A stretch of 64,000 bases of DNA from Blastobasis lacticolella (GCA_905147135.1 LR990059.1:15089001-15153000); one strand, 5' to 3'. Positions 1-11,480 are shown, numbered from the stretch's first letter. Numbers and translations are program-made. Notes: generated by a model from the sequence alone, not told the origin.

Positions 1-3000
1 GGAACGCAGCCGATGGAAGCAGTTACTTGATAAAGGAGTTACGACACTCTGCATCAAATGACCGACCAAGAGGAAAGCCTATGCCGCAACTGTAACTAAG
101 TCTAAACTGACTTTCAACAAGTACGTGCTCCTCTCATTCTACTCATTTACAATTATCAAGGGCATGTGATTTACCACACGCCCTTACCCACGCCACCAAA
201 GATAATATTATATAAAAATCAGTATCATCAACCAAACTATGTCATACTATCAATTAAGATTTTCTCATGAGGCTTAAAACAACTCGCCGAAACACCACCG
301 AAGCCCCCATACGACCACTAGGCACTTAGCTAATAAAACTTATCCGTCTGGTACGTGAGCCATCAGTTAACTTTAAGAAAATAAACCATAACACACATAT
401 TGATTGATATAACCTTCCTCGACAGTCACCCTGTTCTCACTTTGTATCATCAATTTGGTCCTCTCGAGTTACCACGTCCATCAATCAAGTTCCCCTAAGC
501 ATGTAAAATTAAGACTTTCTTTTATAGCATTTCATTTATAAGATTGGGTAATATTTATTACCTATTATGAAATTAAGTCACACAAAGTAAGTATCTACTA
601 CAGCCTTAGCATGATTAATTAAAACATAATTATTTTTCACAAGTTCCACTATCATCAAAATATAGGTACTCTACACATTGCGACCGATTTCTAATAAATC
701 ATTATCAGTATCTTCGTCATCATCAATAATATATTATCATGTGTCACAAACTGGCCAAAGCAAGTGTCACAAACTGGCTCCAGAACCTCTCCTATGAAAC
801 TGTTGATTGCCCAATTCGTCCTCCAAATTAGTTACCTGCTATCCTACGTTTTACCAAATACATGACACAATGCAATACACAATACACATACATTAGTATA
901 AAGTAATGCTATAGAATGCTATTAGCTTGTAAGTCCAATGTTCTCTTTAAAAGTACTGTTTGGCAAAATGAACATTATTTCCGCTAGCTGGTGGTATAGC
1001 ACAGGCTGCCACCTACTTTACCTACAGCTTGATCAATTGTGTATGACTAAGTACTTGCTCAATAAATATTTTATTATTAGCATGAAATTCCATTAAGAAT
1101 ACACTACACAAATAATTATCTAAACCTAAGTAGATCTATTTAAAACTTGAAATAGTGAGCCTTGACTTCACCTTTAGTGTAAAATCACTAAACACCCAAA
1201 TCATCATCGTCCACCTGCTCCATCTCAAAAACCTAAATATCTTAAGGCTCTTGACAAAATGTTGATAGAGATGCACAAAAGCATTAAATAATGATTTCAC
1301 ACTTTACCATTATGCTGCTACATCCCATTCAATGTTTGTATTCCTCCAATAAGGCTAAACATGGTGTGGTGATACAAAACAACTTTCTGTTTCCAACAAA
1401 GACTACTATGGACCACTTGGGCAGGGAGAATCCGCGCAGCAGCAGGGTCACAATTTAACTGACACAGCGGTCACAACATTATTATGGATTTATGATAATA
1501 CCAGCAACATAATATTAAAGAGTGTAAGTAGGCAAGTACATCCCAAATGGTTCAAATCAGTACTTAAATTCAATATAGGTAGGTATGCACCTGCAATTAA
1601 ATCAATTTGAAACTTCTTCATCATAATTTTTTGTAAATAATTTACTTGCTGCTACAATATCAATTGTTTGTATTAAGCTCTGCACAAATAGCTATGGGTG
1701 CCATGGTATTGACACTCCCAGAGAGTTTCGTTTGGAATAGAAATAAGCTCCATGGCAATCTAAGAATTAGAATTGCTTATTTATTCTATAGGTTACTTAA
1801 TGACAAGAAAACTTGAAACATGAAGTTAAATGTAATCATGACTAACTATGTAAATCAGTATTACATTATAGTATCTGCATACATACACCACACATATTCC
1901 AAATAAAGAATTGAATAAAAACACAAATAACAACCCGTACAATAAAATTTCAAATCAGTCTCCTCAAACCGTTCCAACATAGAAACGATGGGAATATAAC
2001 CCAAATTCATTGGCATAGCCTCTTAGAAATATAATTATACTATTCGGCTCTGACAGGGCTTATCCCAACAATCAATAGGTAGGTTATTACATCTTAATCT
2101 TCAACTTATTACATCATTCTGCTATTATGAAATTAAATTCAATGTATAAAATTATCTTGGATATTTACTGAAATAATCAAATCAATATAGGTACCATGAC
2201 TGGGTATATTGAATGGTTTGGGAGCACATTCAAAAGGAGCACAATTTGGTAGGCTCTGTACCTGTACGGCAGGATTTATAAAAATGGGACCAATTAAACT
2301 GTTGATACGGGACAATATAATAAAATAGCATTTGACACCGGACCTGAATACCATAGTTACCACAATTACAAACCTTATACTTTGTTTTGTTGATCTCTAA
2401 TACGATGTGATCACAATGAGGGGAACCTCACATTCCTTTCTCTTCCTTGTAGGCATGAGCCATTTGACAACAACATTATTTGCTCTCTGTTTTATTGTAG
2501 CAGGACTCGTATACATAAAATAAGAGAGGAATCAGACGTCCAGTGGTAACCAGTTGTCTGTTGGTAAGACTCACCTTCCATAGGAACGACCTCACCTTGG
2601 TGTGATTATCATATTCAGATTTCATCTCCTAAAGTGGGCGTCGTGTTGGATCCCACTTCTGATATCGGCGCCCTAGAGTCTAGATAGCCGACATCATTAT
2701 AATTGGATCTATCATCACCATTTTAACTTCAGGGCCGCCTTATTTAGCGCGGCGCATGAGGGCCCGCGGTCCACCACGACACAAAGTTACAACGACGTTA
2801 GTTTAAAGGCTATGGTATTGGTATTCGTGACTTATATAGCAATTCCTTGTGGGTGCTTGATTTCTGGTGTTAATCAAAACAAGAACATCACAGCGCACAA
2901 TAATGCGTGCGCGCGCTGCCATTGTTAACTAACCACCGACCAACAAACAAACAAGGACCAGCGAAAGAGTATCTAACCGATAGACATCTTATCACGACCA
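1..3000. other. AT-rich stretch without a confident gene
   Basis: Both strands are broken by stops. Two short pieces look exon-like but contradict each other, because they imply convergent overlapping genes. On the plus strand, bases 2453-2524 follow a strong acceptor (pyrimidine run ending TTGTAG) and encode a 22-residue tail that reads as one membrane helix (begins MSHLTTTLFALC) before TAA. On the minus strand, 2625-2575 encodes 17 codons starting MKSEYDNHTK and ending at a GTGAGT donor. I recognise neither. The stretch near 2740-2790 resembles part of the tRNA-derived SINE seen elsewhere in the window. Otherwise I see no repeats or signals of note. Confidence 0.4.
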
Positions 3001-3021
3001 ATAACTCGATGCGCCGTCATA

Positions 3022-3245
3022 TCGATTCATCGGTGTAATATCGTTAATCTGCTTTAAACAGGGTCACAGAGGTGATGGCAGCTGCTCTACTGTAATTACT
3101 TGATCTACTAATATCTATCTAAAGTATACCCCGAACCTGTTACGGGAAAAAGTGCTAGGAATATAAATATAAAATCGATCGAATCGAGACGACAACAAAC
3201 TATCTCTGCTTTGTCTATGAAATAGGCGAGACATGCCAAACATGC
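3022..3245 (-). repeat. Interior part of an inverted-repeat element, second copy at 60083-60326
   Basis: Read on the minus strand this matches the interior of the Harbinger-type MITE at 60022-60436, including the words CCCGTGCATGTTTGGCATG, the GATTCGATCGATTTTATA stretch and a SINE-like piece ending near GATATTACACCGA. The rest of that element is found about 5 kb away at 8140-8200, on the far side of the LINE, so the LINE appears to have split an older copy. The inverted-repeat end expected to the left is not recognisable. The match was made by eye. Confidence 0.65.
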
Positions 3246-3250
3246 ACGGG

Positions 3251-3300
3251 ACGAAAAATGAAAATGAATGAAAATGAAAATGAAATGAAAATGAAAAAGT
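3251..3300 (-). repeat. (AAAATG)n simple repeat, likely 3' tail of the adjacent LINE
   Basis: A run of AAAATG and AATG units lies directly between the LINE on its left-pointing strand and the resumed MITE sequence. On the minus strand it reads as a CATTTT-rich tail, as expected at the 3' end of a non-LTR retrotransposon. A short block after it (about 3300-3345) recurs at about 45948-45990. Confidence 0.55.
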
Positions 3301-4078
3301 ATTTATTGAATTAGGATTACGTTAATTAATCTCTTTTCAAAAGTCAAAAATCTAACGGAAAACAAAGGGAAGTTAAGCGAGCTCATCCAGGTAGGGGGCG
3401 ACGCATGCAGACCGATCAGCGCGCGCGAGGGTTTACTCCGGCGAGACACCGGGCACCGATACGCGCCACGCACATAACCGCCTAGGCGAATCATATGCGG
3501 CGCGCGCCCGGCCCCAGCCAGCCCGCCGGCGCTCACACCCGCACGCCTACCGCAACCTACCCGCGTCGCGCCCTGAGCTCGGAACAAATAAGTAAAAAGA
3601 ATGTCGTCTGTCTGTCAGTATGCCGCTTCAGTTAGGAAAATGACCATCTGTGGGAAAAAGAAACGGCAAGAAACCCACAGGTACATTTAAATATGATTAC
3701 ATTGCATTGATACATTTGTCAATTTAATTTGAGTGAGCCTGTCTTGATTGGAATATGATGTGAACCTCTACAAATCGGTGAAGATAACTAAAAATAAAAA
3801 TAAATTTCAAAAACATAAAAAATGGCACAGCAAAAGCAGGCCAGTCCACCAAGGCAGCACCCGTTCACGAGCATGACGCAGGGCCCAGCCATCGTCCAAT
3901 TCAACCATATTTGAGGGAAGAGAACGACCCGACCCCCATGCCACCACCAGGCAGACTTTTAAGTGAGCATGCGCTGCCAATGCCGTACACATTAAAAAAA
4001 ATATTTGTTATTCAATGACTATTACACATCAAATCATCCTCACTCAATTAACAAAATTATAAATTTATAAATAACTTC

Positions 4079-6973
4079 CTATTTCGAAGAGCTAGTAGTA
4101 CACCATACATTTTTGTCATTGATATATTCATCAATTTTATAATAGGCTTTTTTCATTAAAGTTGTTTTCACCTTATCTTTAAATTGTAATTCAGGCAAAT
4201 TAATAATACATTCAGGAATATGATTATAAAATATTATACAGTTACCCATGAAAGATGAATTTACTTTACTTAGTCTGAACAACGGTGTTACCAGTTTATT
4301 TTTGTTTCTTAAATTGACATTATGAATATCAGTATTTTTAGCAAATTGGGTAATATGCTTTCTAACATACATAATATTATCAAATATATATTGACTTGAG
4401 AAAGTCAATACATCAATTTCTTTAAACAATTCTTTGAGCGAATCACGTCGACGTAATCCATATATTGCTCTTACAGCTCGCTTTTGTAGTTTGAAAATGA
4501 TGTCACTATCAGCACACTTGCCCCATAGTATGATGCCGTATGACATAATACTATGAAAATAACTATAATAAACTAATCTAGCTGTATTCACATCCGTTAG
4601 CCTCCTTATTCGCCACACGGCAAATGCAGCCGAACTTAACCTACTAGCCAATGATTCAATATGTGGGCCCCATTGAATTTTTGAATCTATATTAACGCCT
4701 AAGAAAGTAGTTTTCTCTACCAACTCAAGTTGCGTTTTATCTAATATAACATTACATTGATTACTTTGTACATTAGGGAGGCAAAAATGAACGCATTTTG
4801 TTTTTTTAGAGTTTAAGACTAAGTTATTAATCGTAAACCAATGAAGCACATTCTGAAGAACACAGTTTACTTCGTCTATATTATTATCTTTCCTATTAAT
4901 TTTAAATATCAGTGAAGTGTCGTCAGCAAACAAGACTATACCAGCAATATTCTGCACCATGTATGGAAGGTCATTTATATATACAAGAAAGAGAAACGGC
5001 CCCAATATAGATCCTTGTGGCACTCCAATGCTCACTTTCCCACCCGCAGATAACTCGCCATTTACATTTACTTTTTGAACTCTACCTTCTAAGTATGATT
5101 TCATCATTTCAAGACTATCATGCGTAAAACCGTAATGTTTTAATTTTAGTAATAGTGTTGAATGATTTACACAATCAAATGCTTTAGACAAATCGCAAAA
5201 AACACCTACTGCATTATGATGTTCTTCCCAAGCGCCAAAAATTTGTTGAATGAGGCTAATACCAGCTTCGGTAGTATTGCGGCCTTTTGTGAAGCCATAT
5301 TGTTGTTGATGAAATAATTTATTACTGTTAAAGTGCACAATCATTTGACTTAACATTATTTTTTCAAAGATTTTACTGAAAACGGGCAGGATGGATACCG
5401 GTCTAAAATTATTCAAACTATTTTTACAACCTGATTTAAATAATGGCACCACTTTACTGATTTTCATGAGGTCGGGGAAAACACCTACTTCGACGCAAGC
5501 ATTAAAAATGTAAGCTAAATACGGTGCTAAAATATCAACAACAGTACTTATAACTCTAACTGACATTCCCCAAATATCTTCCGTATTTTTCAACTTAATG
5601 CTTTTAAAAGCTTTAATGATAGTTTTAGCGTCTACTTCGGAATAACAAAAGCCATTTTCACAGGCACCTATATTTTCTTTTAACAAGTTTTCTGCACTAA
5701 TTGGGCACGAGTTTAGCAGCGAGGTAGTTTTAATCGGTATTTCGGTAAAAAATTTTTGGAACATCTCTGCCACTTCTTTATTTGCGGTACTAGTTCCGGT
5801 TTCTGTTTTGATTTCATAATGTGTATCACGAGGCTTTGTTTTCCCTGCCTCCTTATTTATTACATTCCACACAGTCTTAGCCTTGTTTGAAGACGAACTT
5901 ATAATTTTCTTATAATGCTGTGATTTTGCAATTAGACAAACTTTCTTAAACGTTTTTGAATATTTTTTGACATATTCTACAAAATCTTTATCATGGCAAT
6001 AAGCTCGCTGACCGTATAGTTCAAACATTCTATCTCTGCTTTTGCGGATACCTAAAGTAGCCCAATCACTAAATTTAGATTTACAGTTACTTTTTATTCT
6101 TTTTTGCGTAAAAACACTTTGATAAACATTATTGACAGAATTGAACATATCAGAAAATAGAATGTTTGGGTCATGAGAATCAAGAGAAAGGCCGGCAATG
6201 GTCTCCGATAAGGCTTGTTTGAAGTGTTCAATTCTCCTTTGAGTAATTAGTCTTGTAATTATTTCATTGATATTACATTGTTCCGTAAAATCAAAAACAA
6301 CGAATTGTCCACTATGGTCAGATCTTGTAAAATTTATAATAGCCTTTTCGTTGACCTCGCAACAGCAGAACACATTGTCGATGCAAGTCGCTGATGATTC
6401 TGTGCATCGTGTCGGCTCTAAAAATACATAATTAAGATTAAAACTACGAAATAAGCTTATTATTCTCTTACTAAACGTTGTTTTTTCTAGTAAATTAACA
6501 TTAAAGTCTCCACAAACGATTACCTTTTTTTTACACGTACAAAGTCTTTCTAAAACTTGTTCCATAGTTTTTTCAAAAATCTCAAAGTTTTCATTGTATG
6601 GTGGCCTATACACACAAAGTATGATGCACTTTTCTAGCTCTACGCAGGATAACTCAATCTTACGTTCAACTGAGAGGCCAGAAACATCTTTCCGGTCTTT
6701 CGATTTAATATTTTGCCGTACTGCAATTAATGAACCACCACGGGAAATAGATTTCCGATTAAAACAACTAATTATATTATAGTTAGATAAATTAAATGAC
6801 ATCTCAGATTCTCTCAGCCAGTGCTCAGTTAAACATAAAACTTCTACAGGAGTTTTCTTTAAATATAATTCTATTTCATGTTCTTTGCCAGAAAAACCTT
6901 GTATATTTTGATGAATTAATCGTAAACAATTCTTGGGCTTTTCTTTTGTCTTAAAATCTAGTTTAAAGAGCAT
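4079..6973 (-). CDS. LINE ORF2: AP-like endonuclease plus reverse transcriptase (intact)
   Basis: The product is 964 residues with no internal stop. It nicks target DNA and copies the element RNA at the nick (target-primed reverse transcription; family knowledge). The N-terminal third is an exonuclease/endonuclease/phosphatase fold: HQNIQGF near residue 22, LCLTEHWL near 46, GDFNVNL near 155 and the closing SDH near 220. The reverse transcriptase follows, with NFRPVSILP near 520, YGFTKGRNT near 560, FDCVNHS near 605, [10 protein letters not shown] near 655 and the catalytic FADDTSLIF near 690. The C-terminal part carries the usual LYGLRRRDS-type tail. The ATG lies 9 bases after the ORF1 stop, in the same frame. 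All catalytic residues I can check are present, so this copy could be active or only recently silenced. Confidence 0.93.
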   Translation of the reverse strand: MLFKLDFKTKEKPKNCLRLIHQNIQGFSGKEHEIELYLKKTPVEVLCLTEHWLRESEMSFNLSNYNIISCFNRKSISRGGSLIAVRQNIKSKDRKDVSGLSVERKIELSCVELEKCIILCVYRPPYNENFEIFEKTMEQVLERLCTCKKKVIVCGDFNVNLLEKTTFSKRIISLFRSFNLNYVFLEPTRCTESSATCIDNVFCCCEVNEKAIINFTRSDHSGQFVVFDFTEQCNINEIITRLITQRRIEHFKQALSETIAGLSLDSHDPNILFSDMFNSVNNVYQSVFTQKRIKSNCKSKFSDWATLGIRKSRDRMFELYGQRAYCHDKDFVEYVKKYSKTFKKVCLIAKSQHYKKIISSSSNKAKTVWNVINKEAGKTKPRDTHYEIKTETGTSTANKEVAEMFQKFFTEIPIKTTSLLNSCPISAENLLKENIGACENGFCYSEVDAKTIIKAFKSIKLKNTEDIWGMSVRVISTVVDILAPYLAYIFNACVEVGVFPDLMKISKVVPLFKSGCKNSLNNFRPVSILPVFSKIFEKIMLSQMIVHFNSNKLFHQQQYGFTKGRNTTEAGISLIQQIFGAWEEHHNAVGVFCDLSKAFDCVNHSTLLLKLKHYGFTHDSLEMMKSYLEGRVQKVNVNGELSAGGKVSIGVPQGSILGPFLFLVYINDLPYMVQNIAGIVLFADDTSLIFKINRKDNNIDEVNCVLQNVLHWFTINNLVLNSKKTKCVHFCLPNVQSNQCNVILDKTQLELVEKTTFLGVNIDSKIQWGPHIESLASRLSSAAFAVWRIRRLTDVNTARLVYYSYFHSIMSYGIILWGKCADSDIIFKLQKRAVRAIYGLRRRDSLKELFKEIDVLTFSSQYIFDNIMYVRKHITQFAKNTDIHNVNLRNKNKLVTPLFRLSKVNSSFMGNCIIFYNHIPECIINLPELQFKDKVKTTLMKKAYYKIDEYINDKNVWCTTSSSK

Positions 6974-6982
6974 CCTTTGTCC

Positions 6983-8188
6983 TTAGATGATAATCCTACT
7001 TACGCTAATATTGTTATAACAATTAATATTATAAGCTAACAATGTAGCAATATACTTTTTGTCCTTTTGCTTGAGATACAATGTATCATTTGTACAAATA
7101 ATATTGCCAACAAATTTGTTGATGTCAAAAAATGTAAATGCGTTACTATAACGAGTCAAATTATATAAACATGTATTCAGTCTATGAATACGTATATTTA
7201 ACTTAGGGTCATTATTTGTGTATGGGAAAGCACACAAAGTAATTTTATTAAAATTATGGGACTAAATTTTTTGAAAACTCTCTACGATATCATTTCTAGT
7301 TATTCCCATGCTATTTCCGACCATTACTATAATATTGGTACGGTCTTCATTACATTGTTGACTAGCTACATTTATTATCTCATTAAATGATCGGTTTGGC
7401 AAACAATGATTACAAACAGATTTATTGACATCATTACTTATTAATATGCCCATGCCTTTGCCAAGCGAATCGGAATATATTATGGTGCGTATTGAACTCT
7501 TTGCCGTGTCCGTAGTGCCCGCCAATCTCGTTGTCGCCACGACGGCCGGGGCGGCTGGGGTCTTGTGGGGCCTGACGACCGCGGGCTGGATGTGGGCCGC
7601 GGGGGCCGTAGAGCGCGTCGATCTCCTTGCTATGGTGGCATAGGAGGTGGCCGCAATAGCCGGTGCGTATGTGGCCTTGAATGGCTCGTCGACCGCGGGC
7701 TGGATGTAGGCCGCGTGGGCTGTAGAGCGCGTCGTTCTCCTCGCAGCGGCGGCATAAGAGGTGGCCGCGAAGGCCGGGGCGGCTGAGGCTTTGGGGGGCC
7801 CGCCGACAGCAGGTACGATGTGGGCCGCGGTGGCAGAGGTGGTCGCGACGGCCGGGGCGGCCAACACCTTACACCCGGCGCCCGCGGGCTCGACGTTCAC
7901 CGCAGGAGCCGCGGTGCTCGCAGCGTGCGCCTCGGGGGCGACGACAATGTTTTGCGGCTGGGGCGCGGGGCGCTGAAGCTGCGAAGCGACACACTCACAT
8001 TCCTCTTCTTTGGCAGTCATCAGTCGTTCGATCATGTCCGTGTTTTCATTTGACAATTTGACCATTTCAGAGGTAGCTTCTCTCCAAGTAATGATTTCAT
8101 GTTGTGCTATTTTATATTTTCTATTTACTACACGAATATAGGCGAATACTTCCTCTACATTCTCGTGTTCCTGCGGAACTGTCCACAT
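6983..8188 (-). pseudogene. LINE ORF1 with one in-frame TAG; esterase-like C-terminal part
   Basis: A single frame runs leftwards from 8188 to the TAA at 6985-6983 and is broken only by TAG at 7264-7262. The first 24 or so residues (MWTVPQEHENVEE...) are encoded by sequence shared with the MITE end, not by the LINE. A short coiled stretch follows, then an Ala/Pro-rich low-complexity region of about 130 residues with three imperfect repeats (AATSYA, RRSTRSTA). The last part has an SDSLGKG motif and a VGNSMG motif in the order expected for the SGNH-type esterase found in CR1-family ORF1 proteins. I cannot place the catalytic His with confidence. In the family, ORF1 binds element RNA. Its GC content is far above that of ORF2. 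Confidence 0.7.
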
Positions 8189-8200
8189 GTGGAGTGCGCT
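8140..8200 (-). mobile_element. Left end of a Harbinger-type MITE, split by the LINE
   Basis: On the minus strand this begins AGCGCACTCCACATGTGG next to TTA and matches the left end of the MITE at 60022 for about 60 bases, ending in TTCGTGTAG. The TTA beside the end fits the 3-base target duplication seen at the other copy. The match stops at the LINE 5' border. It supplies an ATG that opens the ORF1 frame. Confidence 0.7.
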
Positions 8201-8287
8201 TAAGACTCAATTTTTTGCTTTATCAGGTGTCCCATTGTGTCCCATGTCATATTGGATCTGTTTTCTTTAACATTTTCATAAACAACT

Positions 8288-8802
8288 AGCTGACCCGGCA
8301 AACGTTGTTTTGCCATATAAATAATTTCATAAAAAAATAAAAAAAAATTTAGGGGTGGACCTACCCTACACCTACCGTACACCTACCCTACACCTACCCT
8401 ACACCTACCCTACACCTACCCTACACCTACCCTACACCTACCCTACACCTACCCTACACCTACCATACACCTACCATACACCTACCCTACACCTACCCTA
8501 CACCTACCCTACACCTACCCTACACCTACCCTACACCTACCCTACACTTACCCTACACCTACCCTACACCTACCCTACACCTACCCTACACCTACCCTAC
8601 ACCTACCCTACACCTACGTCTAAAAAATAAAAAATAAAATTTAGGGGTGGACTACCCCTAACATTTAGGGGGATGAAAAATAGATGTTGGCCGATTCTCA
8701 TAGATACCGGATAAGCACAAAAAATTTCATCAAAATCGGTCAAGCCGTTTCGGAGGAGTATGGCAACGAAAACTGTGACACGAGAATTTTATATATTAGA
8801 TG
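8288..8802 (+). repeat. Interspersed repeat with an internal 11-bp minisatellite
   Basis: The unit starts CTAGCTGACCCGGCAAACG and ends in GAATTTTATATATTAGA, with an ATCGGTCAAGCCGTTTCGG block near the end. These ends are common in lepidopteran genomes, but I cannot assign a class. Between 8356 and 8617 lies a tandem array of an 11-base unit, CCTACACCTAC, about two dozen copies with few substitutions. The words TTTAGGGGTGGAC flank the array on both sides. The open frame through the array is a by-product of the repeat, because 11 is not a multiple of 3 and all frames stay open. Confidence 0.75.
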
Positions 8803-8841
8803 TTGTCAAGGAATAAAAGCACTCTGCTTATTTTTTAAGCG

Positions 8842-9240
8842 GATGATTTAAAATTTTTGAAATTAGCTGAATCCATTAATTCTCCTGATGGCACTGCTAT
8901 GCTCCAAGACGACCTTAACCGCCTATCCGATTTGTGTGAGAAGAATAGCATATCATTCAATATATCAAAATGTAAACACATGAGATTCTCTAAGAGTATG
9001 TCCTTAAATAGCATTATGTACATACATAATAAGGGATCAGCTTCTGGAGACAGTTGATTCTATTCGTTGATTGCATATCGATAACGTAGTTACAAGGAAA
9101 TTTATATTGTTAGGTTTCGTTATAAGAAACAGCAAGGAGTTCCATAAACCTAAAACAAAAAATGCTGTATTCAAGGCCTTGAGTACTGCAGTCTTTGGTC
9201 TCCTTTATACGACGTGCATTTAAAATATAAATATTTGTGG
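8842..9240 (+). pseudogene. Decayed Jockey/CR1-type reverse transcriptase fragment
   Basis: The translated pieces follow the typical palm-thumb order. DDLKFLKLAESINS leads into LQDDLNRLSDLCEKN and FNISKCKHMRFSKS. After a disruption near 9057 the order continues with ILLGFVIRNSKEFHKPK, then, after a frameshift near 9178, LEYCSLWSPLYDVHL. The 5' part including most of the catalytic core is missing and there are at least two frame breaks. An A/T-rich 3' tail follows to about 9290. Confidence 0.7.
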
Positions 9241-9599
9241 ACAAATATATTCACATATTCATATATTTATTTATTTGCTGTCCAATGGTACATAAGGTCT
9301 TAATAATTAACAAGATTCACATTAGACACCTTTGGAAGGCACTGCAAATTTAAATTGCTGTCACAATTGTTACATCATACAAACTAATGATTTAAACATT
9401 ATAAAATTGTCCTATAAGTTAAGTTTAACCATATTCTTTGCAAGTAAATATAATAGGTAGGTACACATAATGGGCAGGTAATTTTTTGGTCAAACTATAA
9501 GCTAATAAATGTTAAAATGTCATACAATAATTCAATAATTAGAAATACAATAATTATAAAAAATCTAATCAATGTCAGCATATTCACACAATATTTCTT

Positions 9600-10500
9600 A
9601 TGTCAAATCTATTAAACACTAAATTACATCTATGTTGATCTACGGGATTATCTATTATTTAGGAAGTCGTCAATTTTGTAGTAACATTTCTCAATTAAAT
9701 ATTGTTTAAGCTTTTTTGCGAATATGTGTGGTTTCGATTCGGTTTTTATCGTTTCCGGAATGTTGTTATATATTTGTATGGCAGAACAATACGGACCCTT
9801 CCTATATATTTGTAAGTTGGAAGTAGGTAAAATAATATTAGTTCTCGGTCTTAATGTCCTTTTTAAGACACTGCTGTTAAATGTAAATAAATGCAGGTTA
9901 TTCTTGACAAACATTGCCGTTTCTAGGATATACAAACACGGAAGAGTCAATAATTGTTTCTCAATAAAATAAGGCCTACAGCTATCTCTGTCTTTTACGT
10001 TGAAAAGTATGCGAATGCATTTTTTTTGCATGACAAATAGTTCCTGAGCGGTGGCGCCTCTGCCCCATAGTGTTAGTCCGTATCGCAGCCATGACACTGC
10101 GAACGCGTGATACGCCGATAGTGCCGTTTCTAAACTAGTGTTACGTTTTAAAATACTAAGTGCATATACAAATTTTGCTAGTCTAGACTTTGTTTGTGCT
10201 ATATGTGTTTTCCAGTTTAGTTGACTGTCCAGGTGTAATCCTAGCAGGGTGGCTTGGTTAACCTCTTCAATCTTCTTATTATTAAAAGTGATATTCAGTG
10301 GCAATGGTCTTCTTTGGTGTGGGTGGAATTGGATTAATTTGGTTTTATCGAAATTTATTTCTAGTTTTTGTGCATCGATCCAGGCATTTATTAAATTTAG
10401 TGTGTCATAGATATTTTTATTATAGTCGTCGTGTTGTGTGAAACCGAATAAAAGTGATATGTCTTTGAGCGCCTTTGAGGAGTACAAAGACGATTCTTAT
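9600..10500 (-). pseudogene. 5'-truncated LINE: C-terminal part of reverse transcriptase
   Basis: An open frame of 279 codons (10487-9648) covers the end of the palm through the C-terminal domain. It includes KLEINFDKTKLIQFHP, LLGLHLDSQLNWKTHI, SWLRYGLTLWGRGA and MQKKCIRILFNVKDRDS. The tail resembles that of the ORF2 at 4079-6973 (both end in CYYKIDDF/YYKIDEY-like words), so they probably belong to related families. It starts just after the place where the catalytic FADD motif would sit, as expected from 5' truncation during insertion. No start codon is implied. Confidence 0.8.
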
Positions 10501-11480
10501 GGCATCTCAGTTATAAACACTATAAGGCTCTAGTACCATCATATCATGATCGACTTTCTCACTTTAGCATACTTAGCCTTAGAGACAGAAGATTTTTATT
10601 AGATCTTCTGTATCTCGCAAAAGTTGTCCATTGTGCCACAAATAAGACTACACTTAAAAGTATTATGTATTTTTAGCTATAAGATGCTATAACTTTTGTT
10701 AGTATTAGTCTTATTAGTTGTCCAACGAAGTATTGGAATAACATACCCCTACAATAAGAATGTTAAGAACAAAGTGCAGTTTTAAGAATAATTATAAATG
10801 TAATATTTTAGAAATCCAGGACGAAATTCTAGACCACTTCTTGCGATAGGGAACGTGCGATATAGATCTGTATATATTTTGCCTTACTAGATGACCAATG
10901 CCTCTCCGCAGGTTTTCTATATATCCCCTTGGCAAATTATTTATCCAAATCCGCTTAGCGGTTTGGGCGTGAAAAACTAGTAGACGGACGGGCAGACGGC
11001 GTAACTTTTGCATCTGTTTGGATGGATTAATTTGAATTAGGTATATGTAGACATAATTAGGTAGATAACTGAAGACTGGAACCGGACCATGTAACAACAC
11101 ATTCAGGATCACTTTACACACTAGGTACACTATTTTTAAATGAATTTAAATTGTGATTCTCCCAAAGTATCCGTAATTATTACACTGACATCAGTGGCAT
11201 CACTGCATTCATCGGAGTAATGAGCGGTTAGACAAGCTCGCCTAAAAGCAAGTCTGTCTGTATTTCTGTTTGCGATAAACTTAAAAACTACTTTCATACC
11301 GGATTTGTTGTATATTTTATTAAGGGCGAAGCTAGGGCTGTCTGCTGTTCTCATTGACGTGAGGCAACCACGATACCTAAATTAAAATCCAAAATCAATC
11401 CAACATTCTTTGCTGATTTGCTCAATGTAATTAAAGTATTGTCATATTTATAATAATTTGAATTTACCTGCAGCAATTAC
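10500..11480. other. Intergenic, old repeat debris
   Basis: No host gene is recognisable. On the minus strand near 11000-10930 there is a stretch rich in words such as TTTTTCACGCCCAAACCGC, which resembles a widespread lepidopteran repeat. The open frames here show no conserved motif. Confidence 0.4.

Larger units (their letters stand above)
3250..8139 (-). mobile_element. Near-full-length CR1/Jockey-type non-LTR retrotransposon
   Basis: Read leftwards, the element has an ORF1, a second ORF with endonuclease and reverse transcriptase domains, an untranslated 3' region of about 0.8 kb and a simple-repeat tail. Its right border falls where the MITE sequence stops matching, about base 8139, and its left border where MITE sequence resumes. 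ORF1 has no start codon of its own inside this border, so the copy is probably 5'-truncated. Exact clade (CR1 versus Jockey superfamily) is uncertain. The GC-rich stretch at 3400-3590 lies in the presumed 3' region and shows no recognisable protein. Confidence 0.8.

Noticed and set aside
1330..1470. Minus-strand frame VTLLLRGFSLPKWSIVVFVG near the left end
   Set aside because: A stop lies immediately upstream, no acceptor fits the frame, and I recognise no family.
3303..3587. 94-codon Arg/Gly-rich minus-strand frame
   Set aside because: It lies in a GC-rich part of the presumed LINE 3' region; no motif, and composition alone explains the open frame.
8355..8630. Open frame of 91 codons of Tyr/Thr/Pro/Leu repeats
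   Set aside because: It is a translation of the 11-bp minisatellite; the unit length is not a multiple of three and all frames stay open.
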